Shown one piece after another: positions 5,732 to 7,937 of a DNA stretch of 7,937 nt (its first letter is position 1; each line of letters opens with the position of its first letter). The DNA comes from Sulfitobacter sp. (lineage in GTDB: Bacteria; Pseudomonadota; Alphaproteobacteria; Rhodobacterales; Rhodobacteraceae). The notes below the pieces were generated by a model that did no database searches, was not told the DNA's origin, and was given only the letters and a program-made list of their open reading frames with translations. The stretch spans positions 1 to 7,937 of the forward strand of contig JAPKCR010000077.1 of NCBI GenBank assembly GCA_026421135.1, written 5' to 3'. A program made the position numbers and the translations under genes.

Positions 5732-7480
5732 ATGAGCTTTTTAGGTGTTGATGTGTCCCTGACCGGGCGCAAATGGGTCGGACCCGGTGTCGAAATTGAA
5801 CGCGCCACCGAGGTTTTGCTGCAGCAAACCGCCATGCCGCAAGCCTTGTGCCAGGTGCTGGCCCGGCGTGACGTCAGCGCTGCCGACGCCGAACAGTTCC
5901 TTGCCCCGTCCTTGCGCGACTTGCTGCCTGACCCCCGATCGTTGCGAGACATGGAAAAAGCTGCGGCGCGTTTTTTGGCTGCTGTCAAAGCCCGCCAACG
6001 CATCGCCGTGTTTGCCGACTATGATGTCGACGGAGGCAGCTCCGCCGCCCTATTGCTGGTCTGGCTGCGTGACATGGGCTGTCAGGCGACGCTTTATGTG
6101 CCTGACCGTATCGACGAAGGGTACGGCCCCAATGACGAAGCCATGGCCGCGCTGGCAGCCAAGCATGACCTGATTATCTGCGTCGACTGTGGAACGCTGT
6201 CCCACGGGCCGATTGCAGCGGCTGTGGGCGCTGACGTTATTGTTTTGGATCACCACCTAGGCGGCGAAACCTTGCCGGATGCTGTCGCTGTCGTGAACCC
6301 CAACCGACAGGACGAAGACGGCGCGCTGGCCCATCTTTGCGCCGCTGGCGTCGTCTTTCTGATGCTGGTCGAGGCAGGCCGCCAATTGCGCGAGGCTGGC
6401 ACAGGCGGGCCCGATCTGATGACGTTGCTTGATCTGGTCGCCCTTGCCACCGTCGCCGACGTGGCCCCGCTGATCGGTGTGAACCGCGCCTTTGTCCGTC
6501 AGGGCTTGCGCGTGATGGCGCGACGCGATCGCGTCGGCTTGGCTGCCCTTGCCGATATTGCACGCATGGACACCGCCCCTGCCTCCTATCATCTGGGGTT
6601 TCTTCTGGGCCCACGCATTAACGCGGGCGGGCGCATCGGGCAGGCCGACTTGGGCGCACGTCTGCTGTCTACGAGCGACCCTCACGAGGCCGCCGCTTTG
6701 GCTGAGCGGCTCGATACTTTGAATACCGAGCGCCGCGACGTAGAGAACGCCGTGCGTGCAGTCGCGCTGGATCAGGCCGAGGCCCGCGGCTTTGACGCGC
6801 CGCTGGTCTGGGCATCGGGCGCTGGCTGGCATCCGGGCGTGGTGGGAATCGTTGCGTCGCGCCTCAAGGAAGCGTCAAACCGTCCGTCGGTCGTAATCGG
6901 GTTCGAAAATGGCATAGGCAAAGGATCGGGGCGGTCGGTTTCTGGCATTGATTTGGGCGCGCCTATCCAACGGCTGGCCGCCGAAGGGTTGCTGATAAAG
7001 GGCGGTGGCCACAAGATGGCCGCTGGCCTGACAGTGGCCGAAGACAAGCTGGACGCCGCCATGGCGCGGTTGGCCGAGCTGTTGGAAAAACAGGGTGCCC
7101 ATCTGGCCGGTGCCGCCGACCTGCGCCTTGATGGAATGCTTATGCCCGCCGCCGCCACTGTCGAACTGGCCGAATTGATCGAACAGGCTGGCCCTTTTGG
7201 TGCCGGTGCCCCAGCCCCGCGATATGTGTTTGCGGATATGCAGATTCGATTTGCCAAACGCGTTGGCGAAAGCCACCTGAAAATCAGCTTTGGCGACGGC
7301 GGGGGTGGTGCTGGCGTCAAGCTTGATGCTATCGCCTTTGGCGCATTCGATGGCCCCCTTGGCCCAGCGCTTGAGAACCACGGTGGCGCACGATTTCACC
7401 TAGCAGGCCGTCTGGACATCAATAGCTGGCGTGGACGGCAATCGGTACAACTTCGACTGGAAGATGCGGCCCCCGCGTAA
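5732..7480 (+). CDS. recJ: Single-stranded-DNA-specific exonuclease RecJ
   Basis: A complete 582-residue RecJ, a 5'-3' exonuclease on single-stranded DNA that acts in RecF-pathway recombination, mismatch repair and base-excision repair. The DHH catalytic domain shows DYDVDG at 96-101, VDCG at 151-154 with Asp152, DHH at 173-175 and the ALATVADVAPL stretch at 237-247. The DHHA1 domain has GWHPGVVGIVASRL at 365-378, GSGRS at 398-402 and GGGHKMAAGL at 424-433. The C-terminal OB-like domain that binds DNA runs from about 461 to 577. All metal-binding motifs look intact and the length is normal. The ATG at 5732 follows GAGGG (5723-5727) closely; an ATG at 5728 is out of frame. It is 58 bp after glpX; that gap holds only a small hairpin (5692-5704) without a T-run, so recJ is probably the last gene of the hom operon. 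Confidence 0.95.
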   Translation: MSFLGVDVSLTGRKWVGPGVEIERATEVLLQQTAMPQALCQVLARRDVSAADAEQFLAPSLRDLLPDPRSLRDMEKAAARFLAAVKARQRIAVFADYDVDGGSSAALLLVWLRDMGCQATLYVPDRIDEGYGPNDEAMAALAAKHDLIICVDCGTLSHGPIAAAVGADVIVLDHHLGGETLPDAVAVVNPNRQDEDGALAHLCAAGVVFLMLVEAGRQLREAGTGGPDLMTLLDLVALATVADVAPLIGVNRAFVRQGLRVMARRDRVGLAALADIARMDTAPASYHLGFLLGPRINAGGRIGQADLGARLLSTSDPHEAAALAERLDTLNTERRDVENAVRAVALDQAEARGFDAPLVWASGAGWHPGVVGIVASRLKEASNRPSVVIGFENGIGKGSGRSVSGIDLGAPIQRLAAEGLLIKGGGHKMAAGLTVAEDKLDAAMARLAELLEKQGAHLAGAADLRLDGMLMPAAATVELAELIEQAGPFGAGAPAPRYVFADMQIRFAKRVGESHLKISFGDGGGGAGVKLDAIAFGAFDGPLGPALENHGGARFHLAGRLDINSWRGRQSVQLRLEDAAPA

Positions 7481-7488
7481 AAGTTTTT
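7464..7488 (+). terminator. Weak candidate terminator at the end of recJ
   Basis: ATGCGG pairs with CCGCGT around a CCC loop (six pairs, one of them G-T) across the last recJ codons, and a run of five T follows at 7484-7488 after AAAAG. The T-run begins five bases beyond the stem, further than usual, and the stem is short. It would end the hom operon before the tRNA gene, which is plausible from position. Confidence 0.3.
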
Positions 7489-7555
7489 CGAATTATGGCA
7501 ATTTTCACTTGCGCCCTTTCGCTCGATTGCCTAATGAACCGCTCACAAGCTAAGT

Positions 7556-7630
7556 GGCCCGTTCGTCTATCGGTTAGGACGTCAGGTTTTCAACCTGAAA
7601 AGAGGGGTTCGACTCCCCTACGGGCTGCCA
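7556..7630 (+). tRNA. tRNA-Glu, anticodon TTC
   Basis: A complete 75-base tRNA gene read by hand. The acceptor stem GGCCCGT (7556-7562) pairs with ACGGGCT (7620-7626), with one G-T at the first pair. The anticodon stem TCAGG/CCTGA encloses the loop TTTTCAA, placing the anticodon TTC at 7589-7591, which reads GAA and GAG. The T arm is AGGGG-TTCGACT-CCCCT, the discriminator base is G, and CCA is encoded at 7628-7630. The sequence strongly resembles known bacterial tRNA-Glu genes. The upstream gap to recJ (7481-7555) has only poor promoter matches, such as TTGCGC at 7509. An integrase gene starts 88 bp downstream on the same strand, so the 3' end of this tRNA is the likely attachment site of an integrative element. 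Confidence 0.96.
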
Positions 7631-7682
7631 CTTGTTTACTTAAGCCCTTATTTATTGACTTTCTCAGGAACGGCCCACAGTT

Positions 7683-7704
7683 TTGGGTACAATCTTGGGT
7701 ACAA
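7683..7704 (+). repeat. Two direct copies of TTGGGTACAA before the integrase
   Basis: TTGGGTACAA occurs at 7683-7692 and exactly again at 7695-7704, a 12 bp period with two bases between, ending 14 bases before the integrase start. Paired short direct repeats between an attachment site and its integrase fit arm-type binding sites for the integrase or an excisionase, or an operator for the integrase gene. The first copy also contains a good -10-like hexamer, TACAAT (7688-7693), without a matching -35. Confidence 0.6.
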
Positions 7705-7718
7705 AAGGGTGCTAGGTC

Positions 7719-7937
7719 ATGGCAAGTTACCTCATGAAGCGCGGCGATACTTGGTATGTAAAAGTCTCAATTCCCAAAGACGTTCAATATGCTTTCGGTG
7801 GTAATCGCGCCTTCAAAAGATCACTAAAGACCTCTGACAAATACATAGCAAACGCTCTCTCAGCGCCTCTCGTGGTTCAGTTCAAGGCAGAGATTAAGAA
7901 GGTACGAGCCAACCCCACAGCGTTCCGCAGGGACACC
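7719..7937 (+). CDS. Site-specific tyrosine recombinase (integrase), N-terminal part
   Basis: The reading frame is open from ATG 7719 to the window end (73 codons, no stop), so the gene is cut by the edge. The visible part is the N-terminal segment found in many proteobacterial phage-type integrases: GDTWYVKVSIPKDVQ at residues 9-23, then a Lys/Arg-rich KRSLKTSD at 33-40 and a helix with FKAEIKKVR at 56-64. This segment normally precedes the core-binding SAM-like domain and the catalytic domain with the Arg-His-Arg-Tyr residues, which lie outside the window. AAAGGG (7704-7709) is a fair ribosome site 9 bases before the ATG; Met6 is an alternative start. The neighbouring tRNA-Glu is the probable integration target. 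Family assignment is from recognition of the N-terminus only. Confidence 0.8.
   Translation, partial: MASYLMKRGDTWYVKVSIPKDVQYAFGGNRAFKRSLKTSDKYIANALSAPLVVQFKAEIKKVRANPTAFRRDT

Larger units (their letters stand above)
7631..7937 (+). mobile_element. Left edge of a probable integrative element or island at tRNA-Glu
   Basis: Directly after the tRNA 3' end the sequence becomes AT-richer than the operon before it, and an integrase gene begins at 7719 pointing away from the tRNA. This is the standard layout of phages, integrative conjugative elements and islands that insert into tRNA 3' ends and rebuild the tRNA. The attachment core should lie within the 3' half of the tRNA. Only the first 0.3 kb is visible: no second attachment copy or cargo can be seen, so the type of element and whether it is still mobile are unknown. 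Confidence 0.7.

Noticed and set aside
7655..7693. An integrase promoter built from TTGACT (7655-7660) and TACAAT (7688-7693)
   Set aside because: Each hexamer is good alone, but the spacing of 27 bp is far from the usable 16-18 bp.
7495..7737. An 80-residue open frame spanning the tRNA-Glu gene
   Set aside because: It runs through a complete tRNA and the integrase control region, and its translation has no family features.

Overview
The window looks like a chromosomal segment of an alphaproteobacterium, most likely a marine Rhodobacteraceae (Roseobacter-type) species. The reasons are the moderately high GC, the protein style, and the order homoserine dehydrogenase - class II fructose-1,6-bisphosphatase - RecJ, which I recall as conserved in that family. 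The assignment rests on recognition, not on a search.

Layout. Bases 1-216 are AT-rich and hold no convincing gene, but they begin with a perfect 8+8 bp palindrome (1-19) that looks like an operator for a gene beyond the left edge. A 3-hydroxyisobutyrate-dehydrogenase-family oxidoreductase (217-1167, minus) diverges from a pirin-family cupin (1357-2268, plus) across a 189 bp regulatory gap. The pirin gene converges on a TetR/AcrR regulator (2265-2882, minus); their stop codons overlap in a shared TTAA. The TetR gene has a 6-4-6 palindrome placed almost exactly in the spacer of its own predicted promoter, and the predicted transcript may be leaderless. Divergent from it is a small lipoprotein gene (2962-3258).

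The core of the window is a predicted operon: hom (3362-4663), glpX (4705-5673) and recJ (5732-7480). A clear sigma-70-like promoter (TTGAAC-N17-TATAAT) lies before hom, and the gaps between the genes are 41 and 58 bp. It joins threonine/methionine biosynthesis, gluconeogenesis and DNA recombination/repair in one transcription unit. All three proteins look complete, with their catalytic motifs intact.

At the right end, a complete tRNA-Glu(TTC) gene with encoded CCA (7556-7630) is followed 88 bp later by the start of a tyrosine-recombinase integrase (7719 to beyond the edge). Two copies of TTGGGTACAA lie between them. This is the classic arrangement for an integrative element or genomic island inserted at a tRNA 3' end, so the window probably stops just inside the left boundary of such an element.

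Most of the window is ordinary core genome. I see no CRISPR array, insertion sequence or obvious new defence or metabolic system. The best leads are the island edge at tRNA-Glu, the paired repeats in front of the integrase, and the operator-like palindromes.
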